Shown: positions 8,896 through 18,330 of the stretch, piece after piece
How the letters are laid out: every line of letters begins with the position of its first letter
Numbering within the stretch: position 1 is the stretch's first letter
Assembly: GCA_905221605.1 (NCBI GenBank)
Contig: CAJNDS010001391.1
Location: 196,501-260,500, forward strand
Source of the DNA: Symbiodinium natans
Lineage: Eukaryota > Sar > Dinophyceae > Suessiales > Symbiodiniaceae
Direction: 5' to 3'
Length of the DNA stretch: 64,000 nucleotides
Made by a program: the position numbers and the translations under genes
The notes under the pieces: model-generated
Seen by the model: the letters and a program-made list of their open reading frames with translations, nothing else
The model's database searches: none
Told to the model about the DNA's origin: nothing

Positions 8896-8925
8896 CCCTA
8901 AACCCTAAGCACTCAATTTGCGCAA

Positions 8926-9565
8926 AAGGTGGCTCTTCAAGAAACATGGCTTGTCGGGAAAAGTTGCTTTTCGCAGACACGGCGCGCTCCAACGCCACGA
9001 GAAAGTAACTTTTCGAGAAAAGTGGCTTTTCGCGAACGCGGCGGCACGCTCCAACACCGCAAGAAAAGTTGCTTTTCGCAAAAAGTGGCTTTTCGAGAAA
9101 GTGGCTTTTCGAGAAAAGTGGCTTTCCGCGGACACGGCGCGCAAAACGTCGCTCGAAAACTCACTTGTCGCGAAAAGTGGCTTTTCGAGAAAAGTGGCTT
9201 TTCGAGAAAAGTACCTTTTCGGGGACACGGTGCGCGCAACGACGCGAGAAAAGTCACTTTTCCGAAAAGTGGCTTTTCGAGAAAAGTGGCTTTTCGCGGA
9301 CACGGCGCGCGCAACATCGCGAGAAAAGTCACTTTTCGCAAAAAGTGGCTTTTCGAGAAAAGTGGCTTTTCGCGGACGCCGCGCGCGCCAACGCGGCGAG
9401 AAAACTCACTTTTCGCAAAAAAGTGGCTTTTCGATAAAAGTGGCTTTTCGACAAAAGTGGCTTTTTGCGGTCACGGCGCGCGCAACGTCGCGAGAAAAGT
9501 CACTTTTCGAGAAAAGTGGCTTTTCGAGAAAAGTGGCTTTTCGGGAAAAGTGGCTTTTCGGGAGC
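8926..9565. repeat. 17-bp hairpin satellite array, right copy
   Basis: Same unit and linker as the array at 112-932 (GAAAAGTGGCTTTTCGA, linker GCGGACACGGCGCGC), in the same orientation judged by the TGG centre. It follows the telomeric remnant at 8896-8909. Open frames on both strands are by-products of the repeat. Confidence 0.9.
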
Positions 9566-9574
9566 ATTTTCCCC

Positions 9575-9965
9575 GTAACGTCAAAGACACCCCACACGCC
9601 AGCACAGGGCCAGGAGGCGCAGGAAGGTGGTTGCTTCGGTGCCAAAGCGCCCACCCACTTCCAAGGCCAATTACGACCAGGCGACACCGCCGGGCACGGA
9701 GGAGCCTCGGGGTACGTGCCGTGTCGCTTGCGCCGCGCTGCTGCGGTGATGGAGCGCCCCGGCTCGACATCAGCCCGCGTGGGACTCGCCCGTACGTGTG
9801 AGCGGGGAGACGAGCGTGGCGACAACCGCGAGCTGCGAGCCGTGCCAGAAGGACAAGCCGTGGGATGCGCCTGTCGTCTGCGAAAGCGTCGAGCCTACCC
9901 CAACAGCTGGGGGGCGAGTGGCAGGGACAGGCGCCATAGGAGCAGAATGCGGAACTGCGCATTCG
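9575..9965 (-). pseudogene. decayed retrotransposon endonuclease-domain copy
   Basis: Minus-strand translation in broken frames recovers the C-terminal module of the neighbouring retrotransposon: NAQFRILLLWRLSLPLAP, then NGLSFWHGSQLAVVATLVSP, then AARRKRHGTYPE and RCRLVVIGLGSGW. Compared with the copy at 10.4 kb, the zinc-binding CxC...H...C segment is deleted and the catalytic AVDTTLVSP is AVVATLVSP, losing the aspartate. It is fused head to tail to the end of the larger copy. Confidence 0.6.
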
Positions 9966-11091
9966 GAATGGCATGCCTAAAGCACAGCCGCCGGGCCTCC
10001 TCCTGCAGGCCTGCACGGCCTCGACGCGACGGCACAGCGCCTGGTTCAGACAGTGGACCAGCAAGAGCTGCCCCATCACCTGCATCCCGTGGGTGGACTG
10101 GCAGCTGGAGGAGAGTCTGCGCGTGGGCCCGCATGGCTGCGAGCGCTGCCAGGGCCGTCCAACGACGCGTCAAGGCCCGAGCAGTGGCGACCTGCGGCCA
10201 AGGGGCCCGCGTTCGGCCGCGGACCCGCGCGAGGCGGCGGAGGAACGCAAGCGTGCTCGTGCTGAAGCGGCCCCCTACCTCAAGGCCGAAGACGACGAGG
10301 CGACATCGGCCCCGCCCCCCCAGCTGCAGTTCAGGGTACGTGCGTTGCTTACGCCGGGCAGCCTGTTCCAGCGCGAGCCCTGGCCGCGCGTCTGCGCCGG
10401 GCCTCGCCTGCCCGTCGCGTCGGACAGGGCTGACCAACGTGGTGTCCACCGCAATCTGCGCCCCCTGCCACAGAGGCAGGCCGTTGGCCACCACCTCGAT
10501 CCTCCGGCCATCCGTCGCCGGCGCGTCGAGGTTGAGGTCCCGAAGGGCGATGCTGGTGGCCACCCGTGCTCCGGCCTCACGGCAAATGCGCGCCGCAGCC
10601 CGTTCAAGGGGCCCCGCTCTCTGCGCGAGCACCCCGACCTGAGCACACGCAGATCTGTGGTCCCCGAGTTCATCAAGGGCCCCCCCACAGCGGCAGCGGC
10701 GAGGGGCGAGTGGCAACGCCAGGCGCAACCGCCTCAGGAGAAAAATTCGGAACTCCCCATTGTCAACCACGAAGTCTGGGCCGCTCGGGACGACGGTGAA
10801 CGCGCAGCTCGCACCTTCGCCGCTCTGGGACAGCAGCAGCGCTCGGGATGCAGGATCCAAGTCAGAGAAAAGCATCTCGAACGCGCGCTTGTCCACAGCA
10901 GCTCCGGCTCCTTGCTGCCAGCCCCGCCTCGTTGGGGCAGGGGGCCCGTCGTCGTCTCCGAGGTTTGGCCGGAGGGGCCATTTCCTCCAACAGCGCTGCC
11001 CACGTGGGCGCCTCGTACCCTTGCAGGCGCAGGGTTTGCGCAGCCTGGTCGGCCTCCCTGACACTGGGGGGCACACCGGTTGCCGCAACAC
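9895..11091 (-). pseudogene. retrotransposon C-terminal region: zinc motif and restriction-like endonuclease
   Basis: 398-codon open frame. CRCGGALDELGDHRSAC (residues 133-149) is a C-C-H-C zinc motif. It is followed at 194-222 by DGRRIEVVANGLPLWQGAQ and AVDTTLVSP, the core of a restriction-like (PD-D/ExK type) endonuclease as in site-specific non-LTR elements. RLVVFGLEVGGRF closes the module. The last 25 codons already belong to the next fused copy. It continues the reverse transcriptase at 11252-12496 after at least two frame breaks, so the element cannot be translated intact as read here. Confidence 0.65.
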
Positions 11092-11400
11092 TCAACAGGG
11101 GCCGCATTAGTGTGGCCAATGTGCCTGGATGGCACTCTTGCAGCGCGGTGACCGTGTCTGCCCATGAGGCCCAATATGCTGCATGCCTGTGCTCCCTGGC
11201 AGGCGACAAGCCCAAGCCCCCATGCGAAGCGGCAGGCGAGCACGCCTCGCACTATTGGGAGGGAGCTCCAACGGCACATCCCCCCCCAGACAACAAGGTC
11301 GCCAGGCAGCGCAGGATGGCCTCATCGTGCGACGCCGCGTACGCCTCCGTTGCGCTCGGCGGCACCGTGCGCAGCAAATAGTTGCACCGTGGCGCCGCAC
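10862..11400 (-). pseudogene. retrotransposon thumb/linker region, frameshifted
   Basis: Pieces in two frames join the reverse transcriptase to the endonuclease. DVPLELPPNSARRARLPLR (frame ending near 11107) is followed by AAYWASWADTVTALQECHP and LRLQGYEAPTWAALLEE (frame ending 10862). The AYWASWAD block is the most recognisable mark of this retrotransposon family and recurs elsewhere in the window. At least two indels are needed to restore continuity. Confidence 0.55.
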
Positions 11401-12496
11401 AGAACAACAGCAGAAGCCACGCGCTCTGGAGGTCCTGCACTGCCGGTAGCCGCGCGAGAAGGACGTCGTGCTGGCCTCGCTTGTCTTCTAGAAAGCGCGC
11501 GACGTACTCTCTACTACCTATGGGAGTCCCCAGCACTACAAGGCCCTGCTCCTCAGGCGGCAAGGTCCAGCTCCCGGTCCAACAGGGTGGGTCGCCCGCC
11601 CGGCGGGGCAGCGCAGCCGGAGGCTCCTCGCCAGCGGCGTTCCATGCCCTGGTCTTACCGAGATGGACCTGGACGTTGGCGTGCTGGGACAGCGCCTCTT
11701 GGGCAGACCGCAGCGCGGGGAGCGTCCTCGCCGGAGTGGACGTGACGTAGATGTCATCCAGGAAGGCAAAGAGTCGCTCGTCCTGCCGCAACCGGGAGTG
11801 AAGGTGGAGAAGGGCAGCATGTTGGCCGAGCGCGTATAACCCCGGCATCAGCGGGTCGCCTTGTTCCCCTCCCTCTCCCTGCAGCACCTCGTGCCCCTCC
11901 CCCCGCCCATCATAGTAGATGTAGCGGCTGGGCTGGCCATAGAACAAGTGCGCGAACGGGAGCAGGCCGGCCAGCGGGGCGTGGGAGCTCAGCGCCCGCA
12001 GCATACTGGCACGGGAGATGTGGTCGTACGCGCCCACGCCATCTATGCTCAGCACCGTTGTTCGAGGGTCGGCCTCCGTTGCGGCCCGCAACGCACGGGC
12101 CAGCGCTTCTGCGCCGGCGCGCGTGCCAAGTGCGAACTGGAATGGCGCGCACGCCTGCCGAAACTGTTCCCCGAACTGCTGCGCCAGCGTGCGTGCCACG
12201 AGCCGGCGAAACACATCCCCCATCACCAATGCCCTGACTCCGCCCGTTGGCTTGGTCAGCGCGACCATCCGACCTATCCTCAGCGCACATGCGATCTCTC
12301 CCGGCACGTCAGCTACTGCGAGTCTGCCTGCTACGCGGCCGAGAAGCTCGGTGCCGAGCTCCTCGTCCAGCATGACCCGCAGATGCTCATTTGTACAGCC
12401 CGACGGCCCAGCCGCTGCACCCCGTCGGGCACGGCGGAGGTTGTCCAGCAGCCGCCGTCGGCAAAGTTCGATGACGGGCGAGGAACGCGTGTCCAA
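11252..12496 (-). pseudogene. non-LTR retrotransposon reverse transcriptase domain
   Basis: 414-codon open frame covering the RT fingers and palm. Fingers: AAAGPSGCTNEHLRVML. Motif A: VLSIDGVGAYDHISR with D152. Motif B: EQGDPLMPGLYALGQ. Motif C: AFLDDIYV with D247-D248, so all three catalytic aspartates are intact. It then runs through LGKTRAWNAAGEEPP to ILRCLATLL. The upstream domain (12331-13554) reads into it with a one-base frame change near 12500 and the thumb follows in another frame, so the whole is called a pseudogene although this domain is well preserved. High GC, unlike the surrounding host DNA. Confidence 0.85.
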
Positions 12497-13554
12497 AGGC
12501 GGTTCGAGGGGACCTGAACGGTGGGAGGGCGTCTGTCCGGGTCGCGCAGCTCCGCCAGCGTTTCGGCAGTGGCGGGTGCCAAGGGGGAAGCGGTCAAGGC
12601 CTGGGCAGCGGCCGAGAGCTCGCCCATATGGGCGAGGGCTGCAGCTCTCTCCGCCCGTCGTCGGACGTCATCATCCGACCCGTCAGCCGGCCGGCTACGC
12701 GCGGGAGCTGTAGTCACTACCGCGGATTCCCGAGCTGCGGCCACACACTCGTGGAGCAACTGAGCCCATCTGCCCTCACAGAACAGGCGCTCCCGGCGCG
12801 CCAACTCATCACGAGGGACCCGGGACGCCCCGGGCGCCCTGAAGAGCAGCATCCGCGGCGCCAGGACAAACAGCTTCCAGCCATCCAGTTCCGTGTCCGT
12901 ACCTGGGGCGTTCAAGATCGCCTCAAGAGCGATGCGCATGGCGTTTCTCAGGAGTCCACGCATTTGTCGTGGCGGGGTTTGGAACGTGTAGACCCGCTCG
13001 CCGAGTTCAGCAGCGAGATCAACGCCGCGCAGCTGTGGCAACAGTGCAGGTAGTCCGGCAGGTGAAGCCTGCGGTTGGCTGCGCTGCGCACTGCCTGCCG
13101 CCCCGTGTGGAGCCTGGTCGCTGTCGGTGTCGAGTTGCGTGGCCGCCACGGGCGCTGTCACCTGCCGTTCGCCTTGCCGTCGCCCGCGTCCGCGACCCCC
13201 GCGCCCCCGCCGCCCACGTCCGCGAGCGCGAGCAGCGAGCCCAGCAACGTGCGACACATGTGCATCAGCGCTGGAAGCTGCCGGCGCAGCGCTTGGAGCA
13301 TCGGCCACGGGGATGGGAGGTGCTACTAGCGCTGCGGCGCCCGCCGAGATGCGCGATGCTGCCGCCTCCCCGGCGAAGCAGATCAGCAACGCTTCCTGCG
13401 AGCTGGCAGCAAGGTAGTGGTTATCGGACACCAGTGCCGCGACTGCCACGGGCAACATGATTCCGCCCTGCGTCGGCGCCACGGCCCGAAGGCGGCGCAG
13501 GGCCGCGTCCGGTGTCAACGTCGCACCCGCTCGCGTCTGGTGGTCGAGGCTCAA
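12331..13554 (-). pseudogene. retrotransposon N-terminal region with RG-rich segment
   Basis: 407-codon open frame. An RG-rich stretch (GRGRRGRGGRGRGRR, about residue 115-130) could bind RNA. A conserved block then follows (VYTFQTPPRQMRGLLRNAMR, ELDGWKLFVLAPRMLLFRAP, LFCEGRWAQLL), the usual region preceding RT in these dinoflagellate elements. The end of the frame duplicates in the wrong phase the sequence that starts the RT domain (LDTRSSPVIELCRRR), which places a single-base indel near 12500. Confidence 0.7.
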
Positions 13555-13767
13555 GGGCTACGGCATTTTTTCGCACCCTTTTAGCAAGCATCCGATCGCG
13601 GTCCCAGTGCAGCAGACCACCGAGCCTTACCGAACCCACAACCTGCCTAACCTCCGACCCGGCTCACCCCAAGGCGAGCGGCGGCGACTCAGCAGAGTCA
13701 ACGAGGACGTCTCGCTTTTCAATCTTTCTGACACTGATGCGGCATCTCGAGAGGGCTGAGTTGACAG

Positions 13768-14015
13768 TGCCATCACCACTCTGCCGCGTTCTGCTGCTAC
13801 GACGGCTTGGCCTGCCGCTGCCAGTCGCACCGCGCATGTGCACCTGCCGAGGTCGCCTCGAACCCTTCGGCGACCTCAGGGCTGGATGTGCGACTTCCGT
13901 TGTGCTCGCATTTCGAGCCCTCCCTCTCGAGCGGGCAGTGGCGCGGGTTTGTCATGCGGCCGGGGAAAAGGTCGCCCGCAACGTGCGCCTGTCTGACATG
14001 GACATGCCTGGACAA
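13768..14015 (+). pseudogene. retrotransposon zinc-motif fragment, plus strand
   Basis: Plus-strand frame with CRVLLLRRLGLPLPVAP, then TCRGRLEPFGDLRAGC (the zinc histidine is changed to leucine), LERAVARVCHAAGEKVARN and VRLSDMDM. It is the same module as at 10.5-10.8 kb but in opposite orientation, and it loses homology right after the SDMDM codons. Confidence 0.6.
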
Positions 14016-14614
14016 CGATGCCATCTCCTGGACCTGCCGGTCCGTCGGCTTCATCATGGCCATCGCCTAAACAGTTGCAGAGTTGCAAAGTTGCAGTGGG
14101 GCAGACGGCCCTTTCGCAGACCCATTGTGCTCCTCGCCCGGAGTCTGATGCGCTTCACGCAGCAGCCTCGCGCGGACGGAGGTCCATGCACGGTACGCAC
14201 ATCGCTACATCTCACTGCATCTGGGCTACCACCGTGGCTGTACAAGTCTTGCACGGGTCTGCACATTTTTCCCGCCCGCAGTCAGGTGTCCCGGTGTCGG
14301 CGCACGCGGGGATGCCCTCACAGCCCGCTGGGCTCTGGCGGCAGTTGGCCGGCCCTCGTGGCCGTCTGTTGGGTCACGAGGCCCCACGATGGGCAGCTCC
14401 AGAAGCGAACACAAGTCTTCGTCACTACTGGTGAGCAAGCAGGAGCATCAAACCCCGACTGGATTTGGGGAGGTGAGCGGAAAACCCCGCCGAAACGAAA
14501 CAAAACGATCATGCATACTACAGAAGGTGTCAGGAGCCAGGAGATGTGTCAGGAGAGCAACCCCACATGCACGCAACCGCACCTTCGCGTGTGCAGAACT
14601 CCGCAGTCTGCTTG

Positions 14615-14998
<384 letters not shown>

Positions 14999-15029
14999 CT
15001 TTTTTTATTTTTCTCACGTGGTGTTTTTG

Positions 15030-15240
15030 GGCAGCGGCGAGCGCGCAGGAGCTCGGGGTAGGTCTGGCGGCGTTTGCGTCGGGCGGCGCAATCAACAACC
15101 CGACCGGGATGCATGTCAGCACCGGCTGGGCGTCGCCTGCCTATGGTGGCATCCACAGCTTGCTGTGCACCATGCCACAAGGACAGGCCGTTTGCGACGA
15201 CTTCGATGCGGCGGTCATCCGAGAACGGGACATCGATCAC
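15030..15240 (-). pseudogene. retrotransposon endonuclease fragment
   Basis: Minus-strand frame IDVPFSDDRRIEVVANGLSL, WHGAQQAVDATI and AARRKRRQTYPELL. It starts precisely at the codons IDVP, with unrelated DNA upstream of them, and ends against the (TG)n tract. AVDATI keeps the catalytic aspartate, but the module is isolated. Confidence 0.65.
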
Positions 15241-15329
15241 AGATGTTTTTACTTTTGCTCATGTTCGTTCTATCGGTTGCCGCGTCTATCAGCTGTGCAC
15301 ATGTTTGTGAAAATGGCGCAGCTACCGAG

Positions 15330-16020
15330 CAAGGCACCTGGCCATGCAGGCCTCCGATTTCGTCCAGCGGGCGGCTGGTCAAAAGCTGCCCGGCAGTCCA
15401 ATATGCGGCATGGGTTCAAAAGTGAAGGCTGCGTTTCGGAACGCGTTTCTGCGCTTTTGGTACTGAGGATGCTAAAACATGCAGAATCTCCTGAAACCAA
15501 CGACTCGCTGCGATCATGGAACCCTGTTGATGGTGCCAAGGTTACCGATCATGAATTCATGTTAGGCTTGCAAAAGGTGTTTGGGGTGACTCTTTTCAGA
15601 GATTTTGATTTCATTCGTCGCGGAAAGCCGCGATTGTCTTTGCATGTAGACGGCAACCGAGGAAAGGTCCAGACTCCCTTGCCTCTCGCCAGCCTCGCAT
15701 GATGGTGCTGCTTGTGCAGCGGCAGAAAGGTCGCATGTTTAGCCCCCGATGCAAGGACGGACGTGTTCAGACCGCCTCGAGACGCGGCCAGGCCGGCAGG
15801 CTCCTTACCGGCGACATTCCATACGCGGGTCTTGCCTCGAGTGCCTCGCCTTCTGCGTCGGTCTTGTCGAGCCAGGTGTAGATACTGGCACTGCCATGGG
15901 CCTGTATGGCTGGGGCGAGCGGTGGGCAGGGTAAGCTCCCGGAGTTTGTCGTAAGGCCACGGAGACATCCCGTTCACAACGATTTCGATGCGGCGGTCAT
16001 CCGAGACCGGGACATCGATG
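15330..16020 (-). pseudogene. rearranged retrotransposon fragments (endonuclease start, RT end, thumb)
   Basis: Reading the minus strand from 16020: DIDVPVSDDRRIEIVVNGM, then unrelated residues, then GKTRVWNVAGKEPAGLAA (corresponding to the post-motif-C RT block GKTRAWNAAGEEPP). Farther on, HAAYWTAGQLLTSRPLDE (about 15400) resembles the thumb block. The order is scrambled relative to an intact element, so several deletions or insertions have occurred. The part beginning DIDVP is the continuation of the copy at 16710-16960, split by the insertion at 16030-16700. Confidence 0.5.
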
Positions 16021-16029
16021 TCCATATAT

Positions 16030-16700
16030 GATCGTGGAGCGAGACTGGGTGCAGGTCGCCCGGGAAGCGGTGGGGTCGGAAGGTCAAGTCGTTCCGCAGC
16101 AGTGGCTGGCCAACACCACCGCCCCGCAGGTCGGAGCGCAGGACCGTCGCAGACTCGACCTCGTCGTGTACGGGGCGCTGCGCAGCGGGGGGGCGCAGTG
16201 CTGCGACGCCACGCTGGTTTCCCCGCTCACGCGATCGGGGCACCCGCAGCCGTGCGCAGCGGCCGTGGACGGAGCCGTGCTGCGGGTGGCTGAGCGCCGC
16301 AAGCACGCCGCGTACCCGGAGCTCACGCGAGGGGGGCCGCAAACGCTCGTCGTGCTCGGCTCCGAGGTGGGCGGCCGCTGGAACGCTCAGGCCCGAGGCT
16401 TCGTGCGAGACCTGGTGCGTCTCAAGGCGTACCGCGCCCCCCTCCCCGTGCGCGCGGCAGCGACAGCAGCTTGGGCGAGGCGCTGGTGGAGCATGCTTTC
16501 GGTCGCGGTGCAGCAGGCAGTCGCCAGTACGGCTCTTGGAGGTGCCTGGCGGCAGCCGCTGCAACCTGAGGCTGGCGAAGGCCCGCCGCTCGACAGCGTC
16601 ATCCAACACGCTGCCCCTGAGGGCCACAGTCGCCTGCCCCTGCGGCCGTAGCGAAGGGACTCCTTCCAGCTGGCGGAAAAAGGTGCGAGAAAAAAAAAAA
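16030..16700 (+). mobile_element. 5'-truncated non-LTR retrotransposon insertion with poly(A) and target duplication
   Basis: 671-bp insertion. TCCATATAT at 16021-16029 is repeated at 16701-16709 as a 9-bp target-site duplication, and the insert ends in an A11 run directly before the right copy. The plus strand encodes RDWVQVAREAVGSEGQVVP, DRRRLDLVVYGALRSGG, CCDATLVSPL, AERRKHAAYPELTRGG and LVVLGSEVGGRWNAQARGF: the C-terminal endonuclease module of a second retrotransposon subfamily. It runs to a stop near 16649. Removing it restores continuity of the host fragment on the minus strand (LSDMDI before, DVPVSDDRRI after). Confidence 0.85.
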
Positions 16701-16709
16701 TCCATATAT

Positions 16710-16960
16710 ATGTCCATGTCAGACAGGCGAACGTTGCGGGCGACACTCGCAGGAATTCCCCAAACTCGCGTTCTTCCTGCCCGGGCGGCCGCGCGGCGTG
16801 CTGCCGTGAGAGGCAATGCGGGTTTGGTGGAGGACTGCCCTGCGCGGACCAAACGAGCTGCCAGCGGCGCCTGGGCTCGAATGGTCGCCAAGCAGTCCGC
16901 CCAGGAGGCCCTGTAGGCGGCGGGAGCGGCGTTGACGGGCCTCGCTCTGGCAACGCGTGT
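16710..16960 (-). pseudogene. retrotransposon thumb and zinc-module fragment, upstream half of the interrupted copy
   Basis: Minus-strand reading gives AAPAAYRASWADCLATIRAQ near 16900 and ASVARNVRLSDMDIY near 16720, where the insertion 16030-16700 interrupts it. The segment between those two blocks is deleted. Confidence 0.6.
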
Positions 16961-17099
16961 AAATCCACTGGCTGTGCCACGACTCGAAGCCTGAATCACC
17001 CATTGGGGACCAATTCAATGCATGCGTACATTAGGAAGCTCAACAAAACCTATTGCAAGTCCTGCCAGGCGTCGGCAGCACACGGCAGGGATGCGAGCG

Positions 17100-17330
17100 C
17101 GGCGCCGGGTGGCGCTGAGGCTGCTGTGCACGCAACGCGGACTTGGATGGCCCGCCACTTCGGCCCGGGAAAAGAGTTGGTCAAGCTTGACTTTCGCAAC
17201 GCATTCAAAACGGTGCCGCCAAGCAGCCTTGCACACTGCTGGCCGTTGGTTCGTGAACTGTTGCTGCAGCGCACAGTCGTCCGCGATGACTCGGCCACGC
17301 TGGCCGCGTCTGACAGACGGAGGCGTTCGC
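17100..17330 (+). pseudogene. reverse transcriptase motif A fragment
   Basis: Plus-strand frame: GGAEAAVHATRTWMARHFGP followed by ELVKLDFRNAFKTV, an RT motif A with its aspartate, then PLVRELLL. No motif B or C follows in this orientation; the next RT motifs nearby lie on the opposite strand. Confidence 0.6.
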
Positions 17331-17519
17331 ACGTGACCGCACATGGTCATGCTGCCCGTGACAGCGCTTGCTCAGCAACAGCGGCCCCCAACAGCTCGTC
17401 GTCTGCGGTTCGGAGGTCGTGGCCACCATCTTCGTCCGCGGCCGCTGCCGACGGCATGGGGTCTCGTAGGTCAGTGCTGGAAAAAGCGCAAAAAAGGCAA
17501 AGTCAAAGAAATGAAGGCG

Positions 17520-18330
17520 CCTCAAAAGGACAAGGACGAATGCCTCTCAGCTCTGTGGCTCTCTGCGGTGCCTGTCCTGGAACGGCGCCAGACCTTCACG
17601 AAGTGTTGGCCGTGCGGGCGGTGGTCCGGGAACGTAATGATGCGCAGGTCGTCCAGGTAGGCCATACAAAGCATCGCCCTGCTCGCAGCACTCGCCTTGG
17701 ACAACTTCCCTGCAACATCCCCACCTGCCATTTTCTCATCGAGGGCTGGCCGAAAAAAACATCCAGTCGAATGGTAGAAGTTCGAGGGGCGAGCTCATGG
17801 TAAGGATGGGTGGCACGGTCGAACACGGAGGCCCACAGCTTACAATTGCGAGCCTGCGCGAAAACGAGGCGGCGAAAGGCGTCGCCTGTGGCTATGCCCG
17901 GCCCTCCGGTGTCGGGCTTCCGCAAAGCCGTCAGATGCCATCAGGCGGGCCATGGCGAGCGGCGTCCGAATCTCTGCCGGGACTTGCGCGCGTGCGAGCT
18001 GTTGGCTTCTGCACTCTGTAGCAAGAGCTTCAAGTGCTCAGCCCACATGCCACACATCCCTGCCGCCCCTCTTCGCGTAGACTCAACGCGCCGTCGCCAC
18101 CGCTCTGACGGGCAACTGCACTCCATGTTGAGGCTCATATTCGAGGAGTTCGGCGGGCAGTGGGTTGGCAGCATGTGCAGGCACGAGCAGGAACATCTTC
18201 CAGGCCCCGCGTCGAGCGGGCATCGGTCGCATCAGCGCCGAGCCAGGCTTGGCCGCTGTACGGACCTCGGCGAGCGCGTGTACCAGCTCGCCAGGCATAC
18301 GCGCTTGGCGTGGTCGAGGTCGAAAAAAAA
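17520..18330 (-). pseudogene. retrotransposon N-terminal and reverse transcriptase remnants
   Basis: Minus-strand pieces in order: AWKMFLLVPAHAANP (about 18210), AAGMCGMWAEHLKLLL (about 18050), RKPDTGGPGIATGDAFRRLV (about 17870), VFFGQPS (about 17750) and MAYLDDLRIIT (about 17650, motif C with both aspartates). The order matches the element at 11.3-13.5 kb, but motif A and most of the palm are missing and the frame changes repeatedly. Confidence 0.65.

Noticed and set aside
10742-12713. Plus-strand frames of 120-230 codons antisense to the reverse transcriptase
   Set aside because: They arise from the high GC content of the RT coding strand and show no domain resemblance; the minus-strand frames carry the RT motifs.
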